Shown: positions 49,701-52,712 of the stretch, piece by piece
Layout: the number at the start of each line of letters is the position of its first letter
Position numbering within the stretch: position 1 is the stretch's first letter
NCBI GenBank assembly: GCA_029931535.1
Contig: JAQPZY010001689.1
Location: 2,570,501-2,634,500, forward strand
DNA length: 64,000 nt
Direction: 5' to 3'
Source: Margaritifera margaritifera
Lineage: Eukaryota; Mollusca; Bivalvia; Unionida; Margaritiferidae
The notes under the pieces: model-generated
The model's input: only the letters and a program-made list of their open reading frames with translations
Told to the model about the DNA's origin: nothing
Database searches by the model: none
Translations under genes and position numbers: made by a program

Positions 49701-51680
49701 ACATTTTTTTGTATAACTTACTTCCAATGCAAGTTTTCTATCTGCAACATTCATTTTACCTCCTATATGTAAGTGTATGAAATGTGAGGAAATTTAGACC
49801 ATTTAAAATGGTGACAAAATAATAAAAATCCATCAAAGAATGTTAAAGGTTATTTAAATTTTATTAAATTTACTTGCATGAGAATTGGAGAGCAAGCAAA
49901 ACAGATCCTTACTGGAAAGTCGACAAAACTGTTTATTTTGTTTCAGTATTTTTACTCCATAATAAATTCTAACATAAACAAATATCCGAGTTTTTTTGGC
50001 ATTTATTTTGGTCCATTTATAGGAATGCAGTAAAATTTCATAATATTATGCACACATCCAACCTCAGTATACAGGCAAACTTTATGAGCAGTGAAGTTCA
50101 CAAAATATCCAGCTAGCTTGAAAACCATCAAAGTCTTCGTAATCATCAATATCTGAGTCAAAAATACCAATGAACTAGTTATCATCCACTCAGTTCATTT
50201 CAATGTAGTCAAGATCACAATCCCCGCTGCCAACAATATCATTTTCCCCCACAAAATTGTCTATATTTTCATCAAAATTGGCATCCACACCACTATCGTC
50301 ACTTGCTGCTTCAGTACTGTCCACCATTTTGATTGTTAAAATTCAGTTTTTAAATACAATTTTCTACTAACCAGTTATCATCATCACTGTTCATATCGTC
50401 AAAGTCAAGATCACTATCTGCGCTGCGTAAAACGTCAATTTTCCATACAAAATTGTCCATATTTTCATAAAAATCTACATCGACAACACCGCCATCATTT
50501 GCTGTTTTAGTGTCATCCTTCATGTTGATCTCCACACATTAAAACTCATGTTTTAAATCAAATTTTCAAATAACAAGTTATCATCAACTCTGTTCATTTT
50601 GACGAAGTAAAAATAATGATCCCCACTACCTAAAATTTAAAATTTCCACATGATATTGTCTTTATTTTCAACTAATTCTGCAAGCACATAACTGCCATTG
50701 CTTGCCTCCTCAGTACTGACCACCATTTTGATCTTTGTACATTAAAACTCGATTTTTAAGTCAAATTTTTACCAGTTTGGGTGGCCTTTTAAATTCATTC
50801 TGTGACTGCATTTGTGTATCTTCTACCTTTATTTCCTTCTTTTCAAAGGAATATACATAAAATGATGACATATTACATGGTTAAGTGCACACTTCTGTGA
50901 AGTCGTAGATGGAATGTAGTGAAAATACGACCAGAATCATATCCTGTCGGAAAAAGTAAATTACAACTGGAATCGTATCCCATTGGAAGAGGGTTAATAG
51001 CATAAGTATTATGAACTGGAATAGAAAGTGTGAGGGATCTACAGACAAACAGATGGATACATAAATACTATGTTGTCTACAGACAAACAGATGGATACAT
51101 AAATACTATGTTGTCTACAGACAAACAGATGGATACATACAGACAAACAGATGGATACATACAGACAAATAGATGGATACATACAGACAAACAGATGGAT
51201 ACATAAATACTATGTTGTCTACAGACAAACAGATGGATACATAAATACTATGTTGTCTACAGACAAACAGATGGATACATAAATACTATGTTGTCTACAG
51301 ACAAACAGATGGATACATAAATAGTATGTTGTCTACAGACAAACAGATGGATACATAAATACTATGTTGCCTACAGACAAACAGATGGATACATAAATAC
51401 TATGTTGCCAAAAGGTTGGGGGCAAAAATGTGAAGGATGTTTAAATGTATATTGTTGTGTAAAGGATTTGTTCCAAAGAGAGCATACCCTATAGTATGTA
51501 GGTCCCAAAGCCATGTCTCTGGGAAGTAACTGCAAACAACAGTCTCTTCTTGCATCTCTTCATAAGACTCTTCCTCCACTTGACCCATCTGAACTGATTC
51601 TGCAGCTAATTCTGGTGCACCAGGATGCCATGAATATCGCCCGATAATCATCGGAAAAAATGGCCTGTAGGAATTCAGAT
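284..51680 (-). CDS. Alpha-2-macroglobulin/TEP family gene, partial, 10 exons
   Basis: This is a secreted or surface thioester protein of the A2M/CD109/TEP family. Members trap proteases or tag microbes through an internal thioester. The exons, in transcript order, are 51680-51488, 46005-45777, 42076-41927, 32389-32291, 18713-18662, 16748-16659, 13697-13521, 7948-7617, 6274-6112 and 504-284. They join to 1,706 nt (about 568 codons) with no stop. All nine junctions have AG/GT borders and compatible phases. Landmarks in order are FPETWLW after the bait segment, [31 protein letters not shown] (thioester), [22 protein letters not shown] and [10 protein letters not shown]. The spacing follows vertebrate A2M closely. 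The N-terminal MG domains and the C-terminal receptor-binding domain are not seen; the gene leaves the window on the left, and its 5' exons probably lie beyond the right edge. Introns run from 1.3 to 13.6 kb. Orthology to A2M rather than CD109 or insect-type TEP is not settled, but family membership is secure. Confidence 0.93.
890..1345 (+). repeat. Dispersed ~150-bp repeat, diverged copies
   Basis: Repeated phrases here include 'AATCAGATGCAAGATCACCT', 'CATTAATATGCATGGATCTC' and 'AGAGTGGTAACAAG'. The same phrases recur at 2828-3250 and 4215-4830, so these are old copies of one tandem unit interrupted by later insertions. Confidence 0.7.
1350..2822 (+). mobile_element. piggyBac-type derivative, copy 1 (TTAA-flanked)
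   Basis: The element is bounded by TTAA at 1346-1349 and 2823-2826, the piggyBac target site, and its ends begin CCCTTTTGCAG and, inverted, CCCTTTTCATAC. At 1567-2190 a module of about 200 bp is repeated roughly three times. It encodes Asp-rich peptides such as [16 protein letters not shown] and [16 protein letters not shown], ending in [14 protein letters not shown]. This looks like the acidic N-terminus of a piggyBac transposase; the catalytic core is absent. An inverted relative lies at 49437-50993. The family is inferred from TTAA plus the CCC ends; no catalytic residue is seen. Confidence 0.7.
2975..3086 (+). repeat. 28-bp minisatellite, 4 copies
   Basis: Four consecutive copies of a unit starting TACATAGAATTGTTATC, within the dispersed ~150-bp repeat. 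Confidence 0.9.
3264..3790 (-). pseudogene. hAT-like zinc-finger transposase relic
   Basis: Two minus-strand reading frames must be joined by a frameshift. The upstream part (3780-3556) has a zinc-finger-like stretch, [20 protein letters not shown]. The downstream part (3632-3264) has [36 protein letters not shown] and [16 protein letters not shown]. From memory, this layout is shared by hAT-derived proteins common in invertebrates (zinc finger, then 'FPDSKI...TKTT'). It is truncated and frameshifted. Assignment to hAT is tentative; being a TE-derived protein is fairly sure. Confidence 0.5.
4215..5425 (+). mobile_element. Dispersed repeat with shared terminal tail
   Basis: Diverged ~150-bp units (GATGCAAGATCACCTC and similar) run into a 17-bp array and finish with a tail containing GACAGACAGATGATACATGA and ATAAGCTCACCTGGACTTAT. 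Nearly the same tail closes a different tandem array at 41470-41555. Confidence 0.6.
4819..5244 (+). repeat. 17-bp minisatellite, 25 copies
   Basis: The unit is ATGAATCAATAATATGC, with point variants (AATA/AGTA, GCATG/ACATG) that alternate in a higher-order pattern. It spans 426 bp. Confidence 0.95.
5555..6000 (+). repeat. 140-bp duplication flanking a 25-bp array
   Basis: Bases 5690-5863 hold about 7 copies of a 25-bp unit (GATGAATATGTGTGCAGTTC...). On both sides stand diverged copies of one ~140-bp segment (5555-5690 and 5862-6000), both containing AATGGCATGAATGTCAA and GGAAAACTTGT. Confidence 0.85.
6112..6274 (-). CDS. A2M-like thioester-domain exon
   Basis: 163 bases between acceptor TTTCCAG and donor CCAA|GTGAGT. 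It starts in phase 0 and ends in phase 1. The peptide is [15 protein letters not shown], then [14 protein letters not shown] and [12 protein letters not shown]. It matches the A2M helices 'HPVV.NAL.CLE....YT.ALLAYAFALAG'. Confidence 0.92.
6686..7598 (+). mobile_element. TTAA-flanked element, relative of 22929-24009
   Basis: It starts after TTAA (6682-6685) with CCCTTTACCTCACAC. Bases 6686-7190 are a diverged reverse complement of about 23280-24005. The right end is uncertain: GGCAAAGTG|TTAA at 7590-7602 could be the matching terminus, only about 15 bp from the A2M-like exon at 7617. No coding region is seen. Confidence 0.45.
7301..7553 (+). repeat. 63-bp minisatellite, 4 copies
   Basis: Four tandem units with ATGTTAGGCATATAAAATTT and CTATGACCTCCCTGATTGCC. 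The period is a multiple of three, so it keeps a frame open, but nothing suggests real coding. Confidence 0.9.
7617..7948 (-). CDS. A2M-like thioester-domain exon (GYQRQL to LLEGG)
   Basis: The longest exon, 332 bases, with acceptor TAAACAG, donor AAT|GTATGT and phase 0 at its end. It encodes [53 protein letters not shown] and [13 protein letters not shown]. These are helices of the alpha-alpha toroid that surrounds the thioester. At the position where C3 and CD109 have the catalytic His before the GG pair, this protein has Ser (VFSNYLKGG); human A2M has Asn there. A 63-bp minisatellite begins 64 bp beyond the donor. Confidence 0.93.
8564..8708 (+). repeat. 33-bp minisatellite, about 4.4 copies
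   Basis: Near-identical units with ATGTGTGATACAGTTTGCCC and ATGTGAGAAAGCT. The 33-bp period keeps several frames open on both strands, so the small reading frames here are by-products. Confidence 0.93.
9081..9220 (+). repeat. 21-bp minisatellite, about 6.7 copies
   Basis: The unit is TTATCCTACCTCACATGACTG, with minor variants. Confidence 0.9.
9243..9302 (-). mobile_element. tRNA-like SINE head, remnant
   Basis: Read on the minus strand it contains GTTCAGTTGGGTGAGCG and GTCGGACTCTTAAG, which resemble the D-arm/A-box and anticodon arm (CTT, Lys-like) of a tRNA. The acceptor stem and B-box are not recognisable, so this is a SINE head or decayed tRNA copy, not a working tRNA. Confidence 0.4.
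9480..13080 (-). mobile_element. DIRS-type retroelement relic
   Basis: In transcript order on the minus strand there are four parts. RT pieces lie at 13077-12591 ([37 protein letters not shown]). RNase H pieces lie at about 12260-12100 ([18 protein letters not shown]), with the following linker at 12032-11673 ([32 protein letters not shown]). The N-terminal part of a tyrosine recombinase lies at 11560-11390 ([20 protein letters not shown]). The C-terminal recombinase part lies at about 9800-9540 ([11 protein letters not shown], then [13 protein letters not shown] and LTFSNFYL). RT, RNase H and a tyrosine recombinase in place of an integrase define DIRS elements. Stops and frameshifts throughout show it is dead. 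Terminal repeats were not found. Confidence 0.8.
10000..11280. other. Unassigned stretch inside the DIRS relic
   Basis: It lies between the N- and C-terminal recombinase pieces and is far longer than the missing recombinase part needs. It may be a later insertion. I recognise no protein motif or clear repeat in it. Confidence 0.4.
13405..13463 (+). repeat. 13-bp minisatellite, about 4.5 copies
   Basis: Perfect tandem copies of GATTGGGTAATCT, 58 bp beyond the donor of the thioester exon. Confidence 0.9.
13521..13697 (-). CDS. A2M-like thioester exon (PYGCGEQNM)
   Basis: 177 bases, phase 1 at both ends, with acceptor TTTTTCAG and donor GTTG|GTCAGT. It encodes [20 protein letters not shown], then [18 protein letters not shown] and [11 protein letters not shown]. 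The GCGEQ box supplies the Cys and Gln that form the internal thioester, and the residues around it ([17 protein letters not shown]) are canonical. The reading frame is open, so thioester formation is possible. Confidence 0.95.
14419..14760 (+). repeat. 40-bp minisatellite, about 8.5 copies
   Basis: The units read GATGGTAGATAACCATGATT and TGCCAGTCAGCACATAATGT, with CCCTGATCTGCCAG variants at both ends. The unit closely resembles the inner arm of the MITE at 14931-15141. Confidence 0.93.
14931..15141 (+). mobile_element. Hairpin MITE, copy 1
   Basis: The ends are imperfect inverted repeats (ACCATATATAAGCCGATACC and, inverted, TACCGTATATACTCGCATAT). Inside are two hairpins in series: CAGACCCAGATCTG/CAGATCTGGGTCT and ATAGACCCTGATCTGCCA/GGCAGATCAGGGTCTAT. 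Relatives are at 17175-17328 and 44598-44801, with fragments near 58035 and 60368. No coding region. Confidence 0.8.
15392..15556 (+). repeat. 36-bp minisatellite, about 4.5 copies
   Basis: Units of GGTCTTCTCCCCACTGAGGT and CTACTGCTTCACACAT, with one shortened copy near the end. Confidence 0.88.
16372..16568 (+). mobile_element. Possible Tigger/pogo-like MITE
   Basis: The ends are roughly inverted: GCAGTACAGTTAAATGCTGA and, inverted, CAGCACTACAGTAAAGTCTC. The outline TACAGT..AAA..CT with TGGACC further in recalls Tigger/pogo termini. About 195 bp, no coding region. Confidence 0.4.
16659..16748 (-). CDS. A2M-like exon before the thioester exon
   Basis: 90 bases between acceptor ATATGCAG and donor ATAG|GTAAGC, phase 1 at both ends. 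The peptide is [20 protein letters not shown] followed by [10 protein letters not shown]. It corresponds to the 'LP.NVVE.S.RA.VSVLGD' strand that leads into the A2M thioester domain. Confidence 0.9.
17175..17328 (+). mobile_element. Hairpin MITE, copy 2
   Basis: The termini ACCATATATACTCACTTATA and, inverted, ACCATATACAATGTATACTC are better preserved than in copy 1. The interior is shorter. Confidence 0.75.
17583..17706 (+). repeat. (ATGT)n microsatellite, ~124 bp
   Basis: About 31 perfect tetranucleotide repeats. The open frames in it (Met-Tyr-Val-Cys on one strand, Thr-Tyr-Ile-His on the other) are artefacts. Confidence 0.98.
17707..17935 (+). repeat. Dispersed element after a TATG run, plus a 51-bp duplication
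   Basis: The sequence GTTTAATGACACATCAGCAC followed by AATCCTGGCTATATTG recurs, diverged, at 54361-54410, where it also follows a TATG-rich run. Behind it a ~51-bp segment (AAGTCCAAGACTTCAGCATG...) is present twice (about 17829-17935). Confidence 0.65.
18662..18713 (-). CDS. A2M-like small exon, PEGIPQEY
   Basis: A 52-base exon: 17 codons plus one base. The acceptor is TTTTCAG and the donor GAAG|GTGGGT. It encodes [17 protein letters not shown], which matches the 'PEG......S.LLCP.G' segment of A2M. It starts in phase 0 and ends in phase 1, fitting both neighbours. Confidence 0.9.
19640..19900 (-). pseudogene. Zinc-finger (TTF-like) transposase fragment
   Basis: A minus-strand frame reads [20 protein letters not shown] then SADHVAAV. 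It matches the form 'GCTNFRTSTL..H....DH..A' that I know from hAT/TTF-type transposon-derived proteins. It is short and interrupted by stops. The following minus ORF (20166-19960, containing [20 protein letters not shown]) is not recognised. Confidence 0.35.
20644..20850 (+). repeat. Left inverted terminal repeat of the DIRS element
   Basis: Matches the reverse complement of 26450-26664 at several blocks: ATACATTAGGA, GGCTTGTTTTAGCAACAGAA, TTGCCAAGGTGGA and GTGATCTCCCCTTGG. Identity is clear but imperfect. Confidence 0.85.
21290..22690 (+). pseudogene. DIRS gag-like region with internal array
   Basis: It opens with a Cys cluster ([20 protein letters not shown], then [12 protein letters not shown]), like the zinc-binding start of DIRS ORF1 proteins I remember from molluscs. 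It continues into Ser/His/Pro-rich repeats made by a 41-bp array and a Pro-rich end. One frame is open at 21442-22161. Function as a structural protein is inferred; the frame is broken at 21453. Confidence 0.5.
21565..21960 (+). repeat. 41-bp minisatellite, about 9.5 copies
   Basis: Units of CCAGCCACACATCCAGGCCA and TCACAGTCTTCTCACACAGTG. 41 is not a multiple of three, so all three plus frames stay open and yield permutations of the same peptide ([11 protein letters not shown] and similar). Confidence 0.95.
22929..24009 (+). mobile_element. TTAA-flanked non-autonomous element
   Basis: TTAA lies at 22925-22928 and 24010-24013. The ends read CCGTTTACCTCATCG and, inverted, CACTTTACCTCATG. The interior from about 23280 is a diverged inverted copy of 6686-7190. 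A SINE head sits inside at about 23722-23890. No transposase is seen. TTAA and the end sequence suggest a piggyBac-type derivative. Confidence 0.6.
23722..23890 (-). mobile_element. SINE with tRNA-like promoter
   Basis: On the minus strand, TAGCCGAGTGGTCTAAGGCG forms a clear tRNA A-box/D-arm (Leu/Ser class), preceded by GGGGGCCCCGGG. The remainder carries GGTGGAGGAAGAACCCGG and AACCAACCCATGGGAAGC on the plus strand. The second part is repeated at 59140-59205. It is GC-richer than its surroundings. Confidence 0.65.
24960..25500 (+). pseudogene. DIRS reverse transcriptase, degenerate
   Basis: Pieces in different frames include [13 protein letters not shown] or, shifted, [20 protein letters not shown], then [16 protein letters not shown] and [14 protein letters not shown]. 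They follow the order of the RT palm motif A ('SLDLKDAYLHIP') and the downstream 'GFLVNKEKSDL'. The YxDD motif was not found, and frameshifts are needed. Confidence 0.7.
25560..26114 (+). pseudogene. DIRS RNase H region
   Basis: The open frame 25563-26114 (183 codons) contains [33 protein letters not shown] and the RNase H box [15 protein letters not shown], ending [13 protein letters not shown]. In DIRS elements the box reads '[14 protein letters not shown]...HIPG..N.LAD'. The acidic residue of SDNST is kept. Confidence 0.72.
26450..26664 (-). repeat. Right inverted terminal repeat of the DIRS element
   Basis: The inverted partner of 20644-20850. It contains CCAAGGGGAGATCAC, TCCACCTTGGCAAGCAG and TTCTGTTGCTAAAACAAGCC. 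Confidence 0.85.
27890..28600 (-). pseudogene. Tigger/jerky-type DDE transposase, C-terminus
   Basis: The minus strand has [20 protein letters not shown], then [18 protein letters not shown] repeats, [19 protein letters not shown] and [12 protein letters not shown], ending near KQHKIM. The order (DAEI.., acidic stretch, 'AL..LE..L.WL..QD', 'L...R..A.KK') is that of CENP-B-like jerky/Tigger transposases. Only the C-terminal part is present and its acidic stretch has been expanded by a 26-bp array. Not functional. Confidence 0.55.
28067..28430 (+). repeat. 26-bp minisatellite, about 14 copies
   Basis: The unit AGGTCCTCCTCATCACTGTC plus AATAGC has A/T variants (CTTATCACAG). On the minus strand it encodes an Asp/Glu-rich phrase, consistent with origin in the transposase acidic stretch. 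Confidence 0.95.
28960..29110 (+). mobile_element. Foldback element (long hairpin)
   Basis: Arms of about 60 bp. The left arm carries CATTGTTTATTGACATTTGG and GATCACAGAAAG; the right arm carries CTTTCTGTGATC and CCAAGTGTCAATAAACAATG. The centre is CAGCATGT..ACATGCTG around a short loop. Confidence 0.8.
29234..29722 (+). repeat. ~78-bp satellite, 6 copies
   Basis: Units contain GTGGCATATTACAGGCATGG, GTGTGCTATAGCCTGTTAGG and AATGCAATATCTGACACTGA. Small TATA length variants occur between copies. Confidence 0.93.
30190..30800 (+). repeat. Diverged ~120-bp repeat block
   Basis: Phrases such as GTTTAAAGGATCTTCTAATT, GTCAAATTTGGTCAAATTCT and 'GCCATATTTGGTGGTGT' recur in order. Related units are found at 61620-62560. 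No coding function. Confidence 0.7.
31090..32197 (-). pseudogene. piggyBac transposase relic
   Basis: The minus strand opens after TTAA (32198-32201). It encodes [20 protein letters not shown] and [20 protein letters not shown], and the latter is expanded by a 69-bp array. Further on it reads [28 protein letters not shown] and [20 protein letters not shown]. The last part matches the piggyBac domain start ('DYF.LFF.D.LL..I...TN.YA.....W.PVT..ELK.F.GL'). The DDD catalytic core is absent. Its end is 94 bp from an A2M-like exon. Confidence 0.7.
31472..31893 (-). repeat. 69-bp minisatellite, about 6 copies
   Basis: 23-codon units in frame on the minus strand ([20 protein letters not shown] plus EIA). 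One copy has a small length change near 31689 that breaks the frame. Confidence 0.95.
32291..32389 (-). CDS. A2M-like exon ending KLLVE
   Basis: A short 33-codon exon, phase 0 at both ends, with acceptor TTAAACAG and donor GAG|GTAAGG. It encodes [12 protein letters not shown], then a short linker and [10 protein letters not shown]. It supplies the segment that must lie between '..LEAT' and 'PEGIPQEY', and A2M has the matching 'GRKDTVIKPLLVEPEG'. It sits alone between two introns of 9.5 and 13.6 kb. The end of a piggyBac relic lies 94 bp from its donor, and a 35-bp minisatellite 97 bp from its acceptor. Confidence 0.9.
32486..32727 (+). repeat. 35-bp minisatellite, about 6.9 copies
   Basis: Units of AAGCTGACCATGGCCTGCAT and GATGAGCCAACCCCC. 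GC-rich compared with its surroundings. Confidence 0.94.
33129..33995 (+). pseudogene. LINE ORF1 (gag-like, CCHC knuckle)
   Basis: It starts at ATG 33129 ([13 protein letters not shown]), has one in-frame stop at about 33249, then runs open to 33995. Mid-protein contains [18 protein letters not shown], and the zinc knuckle [16 protein letters not shown] (C-x2-C-x4-H-x4-C) lies at about 33748-33795. This is an RNA-binding ORF1 protein typical of Tx1-like LINEs. One nonsense change separates it from an intact frame. Confidence 0.75.
34327..34505 (+). repeat. ~45-bp tandem repeat inside the LINE
   Basis: Four units with CAGGAATCCAAAAGACAGAG and TAGATGAAGAAAGAGATAAT. They lie between ORF1 and the endonuclease fragment. 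Confidence 0.85.
35171..35358 (+). mobile_element. hAT-like MITE inside the LINE
   Basis: It begins CTAGGGGTGAAACAATAAAC, which recalls the 'TAGGGGTG' ends of hAT elements, and ends with the imperfect inverse (GTATCAATTCTTCACCTCTT). The inside has ATCGATATGATTCACGATAC-type repeats. No coding. Confidence 0.5.
35405..36560 (+). pseudogene. LINE endonuclease end and RT fingers
   Basis: [17 protein letters not shown] joins directly to [16 protein letters not shown] and [12 protein letters not shown]. The first is the start and the second the end of an APE-type endonuclease, so the middle is deleted. RT begins with [16 protein letters not shown] and continues [20 protein letters not shown] and [16 protein letters not shown]. 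Confidence 0.7.
36558..37282 (+). mobile_element. Foldback/MITE insertion in the LINE RT
   Basis: It splits the RT between '..LSIQFI' and '[10 protein letters not shown]'. The left part has the inverted pair TATATTTTCACATGTGAAAA (36617-36669). The right end is a long hairpin with ~70-bp arms (37125-37194 and 37208-37277) and a tip of CTCGTGGCTTTGCCTCTCG. No coding region. Confidence 0.75.
37285..38660 (+). pseudogene. LINE RT palm and C-terminal region
   Basis: [16 protein letters not shown] (motif A area), [13 protein letters not shown] and SVKQGCSIS (after a stop) lead to [20 protein letters not shown]. The latter stands where active enzymes have YADD, here changed to HADN. Downstream phrases are [39 protein letters not shown] and a Cys/His C-terminus. 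Several stops. Confidence 0.75.
39000..40680. other. AT-rich stretch after the LINE
   Basis: It holds possible LINE 3' debris (39650-39840, with '[13 protein letters not shown]' in a plus frame) and a small inverted repeat (AGCCTCTGTGACAGAG at 40533 and its inverse near 40597). Otherwise I recognise nothing. Confidence 0.4.
40686..40729 (+). repeat. (TA)n microsatellite
   Basis: About 22 TA dinucleotides followed by AATT repeats. Confidence 0.97.
40885..41555 (+). mobile_element. 135-bp tandem repeat with shared terminal tail
   Basis: Three near-identical 135-bp units (AGAAATTATTGGTTTTCCAC, GGAGAGCCACCTTTGAGATC, GATCAAAATTGGCCCAGATG) follow a diverged partial unit at about 40790-40870 and precede a diverged unit. 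The block closes with ATGACGGATACAGAAACATG and CATAAGCTCACATGGTCTTT, the same tail type as at 5346-5425. Confidence 0.85.
41927..42076 (-). CDS. A2M-like exon: MG/CUB-linker segment
   Basis: Exactly 50 codons, phase 0 at both ends, between acceptor CCTTTAG and donor ACA|GTAAGT. The peptide begins [14 protein letters not shown], includes [14 protein letters not shown] and ends VGEIDLEAT. This fits the A2M stretch 'NYL..C..V.V.......CIC......V.W.V.P..LG.VN.TV.AEA', including the paired Cys of the C-x-C motif. The ATG at its start is internal, not an initiator. Confidence 0.9.
42180..43400 (+). repeat. GACCTTGACCTT repeat block 1
   Basis: About eight diverged ~150-bp units, most containing TGACCTTGACC. 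Similar blocks are at 46270-46800, 48540-48900 and 53190-54300. Confidence 0.75.
44020..45660 (+). repeat. Diverged ~150-bp repeat block 2
   Basis: About nine units with the phrases 'AATTCTTGACCCCATG', 'GGCAGAACCCTGGGG', 'AGTGGTACTGAGAGAAGG' and 'ATAAGTGATGAAAAA'. Interrupted by the MITE at 44598-44801. Confidence 0.75.
44598..44801 (+). mobile_element. Hairpin MITE, copy 3
   Basis: Same double-hairpin interior as at 14931-15141 (CAGACCCATATCTGC, GCAGATCTGGGTCTATGC, GGCAGATCAGGGTCTATG). The termini are decayed (ACTTATACACAAGTAGATAC at the right). Confidence 0.75.
45777..46005 (-). CDS. A2M-like exon: FQPFF / PYSAIRGE region
   Basis: The exon runs from acceptor TTGCAG| to donor ACT|GTAAGC. 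It starts with one base that completes the Gly codon left by the previous exon and ends in phase 0. It codes for 76 full codons, including [36 protein letters not shown] and [10 protein letters not shown]. These match the macroglobulin segment that follows FPETW in A2M (ITEW, FQPFF, PYSxIRGE, xNY). The frame is intact. Confidence 0.92.
47535..47920 (+). repeat. 32-bp minisatellite, about 12 copies
   Basis: Units of GGTGAATTTATGTCCCCCAC and CTAATGTGTTAA, becoming more diverged toward the right. Confidence 0.94.
47940..48195 (+). repeat. ~70-bp tandem repeat, 3-4 copies
   Basis: Units with ATGCTAATATCACATTCTAT, CACATCTGTGAATG and CATGCATTCTGATTGGTTAA. Confidence 0.85.
48895..49318 (+). repeat. 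35-38-bp minisatellite, about 12 copies
   Basis: Units of CTAATAAAGATACATAATTG and TACCTGGTTTCACTC, with CTTC length variants between copies. Confidence 0.95.
49437..50993 (-). mobile_element. piggyBac-type derivative, copy 2, inverted
   Basis: TTAA lies at 49433-49436 and 50994-50997. On the minus strand it repeats the plan of copy 1: a CCCTCTTCC end, GGATACGATTCCAG, three acidic modules (50760-50140, for example [11 protein letters not shown] and [12 protein letters not shown]), then the AT-rich right part ending with CCAATCAGCCAGGCAG. No catalytic core. It and copy 1 share the same internal deletion, so they spread as a non-autonomous family. Confidence 0.7.
51040..51408 (+). repeat. 38-bp minisatellite, about 10 copies
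   Basis: Units of CTACAGACAAACAGATGGAT and ACATAAATACTATGTTGT, with a shortened run near 51120-51190. It ends 80 bp before the bait exon. Confidence 0.95.
51488..51680 (-). CDS. A2M-like exon: bait region and FPETW motif
   Basis: This is the most 5' exon found. It starts after the acceptor TTTGCAG with two bases of a split codon (phase 1) and ends in phase 2 at the donor GG|GTATGC. It encodes about 64 residues: a lead-in ([17 protein letters not shown]), a short Glu-rich segment ([11 protein letters not shown]), then [21 protein letters not shown] is the strongly conserved motif just after the bait region of A2M-family proteins. From the His of SWHPG to FPETW there is no Lys or Arg, and a Cys stands three residues before the motif. 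The exon is tightly bracketed by minisatellites, at 51040-51408 and from about 51805. Confidence 0.9.
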
Positions 51681-51804
51681 CTGCAAATAAATGTTTACTA
51701 TGATACACTAGTTTTGTAACTCTGTACTATGAATACCTCAGTGGAACCTTCAAAACTGGGCAACATCAAATGCAAATAAACATAATGATCATGATTAAAG
51801 TCTT

Positions 51805-52712
51805 CTACTGATCTACCAGTTGCTAAAAAAGCATACTAATTTTAATGATTAAAGTCTCCATAGGTCTACCAGTGGCATGGTTAAAGTCTTCCCCAGTGGC
51901 ATGGTTAAAGTCTTAACCAGTGGCATGGTTAAAGTCTTCCCTTGGCCTGCCAGTGGCATGATTAAAGTCTTTCCCTGGCCTATGAGTGGCATTGTTAAAG
52001 TCTTCCCCTGGCCTATGAGTGGCATGGTTAAGTCTTCCCCTGACTTACTAGTGGCTAAATAAACATACTGATCATGGTTTAAGTTTTCCCCTGGCCTACC
52101 AGTGGCATGGTTAAAGTCTTCCCCTGGCCTACCAGTGGCATGGTTTAAGTTTTCCCTGGCCTAGCAGTGGCATTGTTAAAGTCTTCCCCTGGCCTACCAG
52201 CAGCATGGTTAAAGTCTTCCTACCTGTGGCTAAATAAACATATTGATTACGGTTAAAGTCTTCCCCGGCTTACTAGTGGCTAAATAAACATACTGATCAT
52301 GGTTTAAGTTTTCCCCTGACCTACCAGTAGCATGGTTAAAATCTTCCTACCAGTGGCTATATAAACATATTCATCATGATTAAAGTCTTCTCCCACCCTA
52401 CCAGTGGCTATATAAACATACTGATCATGGTTAAAGTCTTCTCCCGCCCTACCAGTGGCTATATAAACATACTGATCATGGTTAAAGTCTTCCCCCATCC
52501 TACCAGTGGCTAAATAAACATATGATTAAAGTCTTCTCCCACCATACCAGTGGGTAAAGAAACATACTGATCATGGTTCAAGTCTTCCCCCAACCTACCA
52601 GTGGCTAAATAAACATACTGATCATGGTTCAAGTCTTCCCCCAACCTACCAGTGGCTAAATAAACATACTGATCATGGTTCAAGTCTTCCCCCAATCTAC
52701 CAGTGGCTAAAT
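51805..52712 (+). repeat. Composite minisatellite (34-bp and ~50-bp units)
   Basis: The left part has short units (GGTTAAAGTCTTCCCCTGGC, CTACCAGTGGCAT). The right part has longer units that add TAAATAAACATACTGATCAT. The two forms mix near 52060-52330, suggesting that one derived from the other by insertion. Confidence 0.92.

Larger units (their letters stand above)
46006..51487 (-). other. 5.5-kb intron with arrays and a piggyBac derivative
   Basis: It contains GACCTT repeats (46270-46800 and 48540-48900), four tandem arrays and the inverted piggyBac copy. Bases 46800-47530 and 48200-48540 show no recognised feature. Confidence 0.8.
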
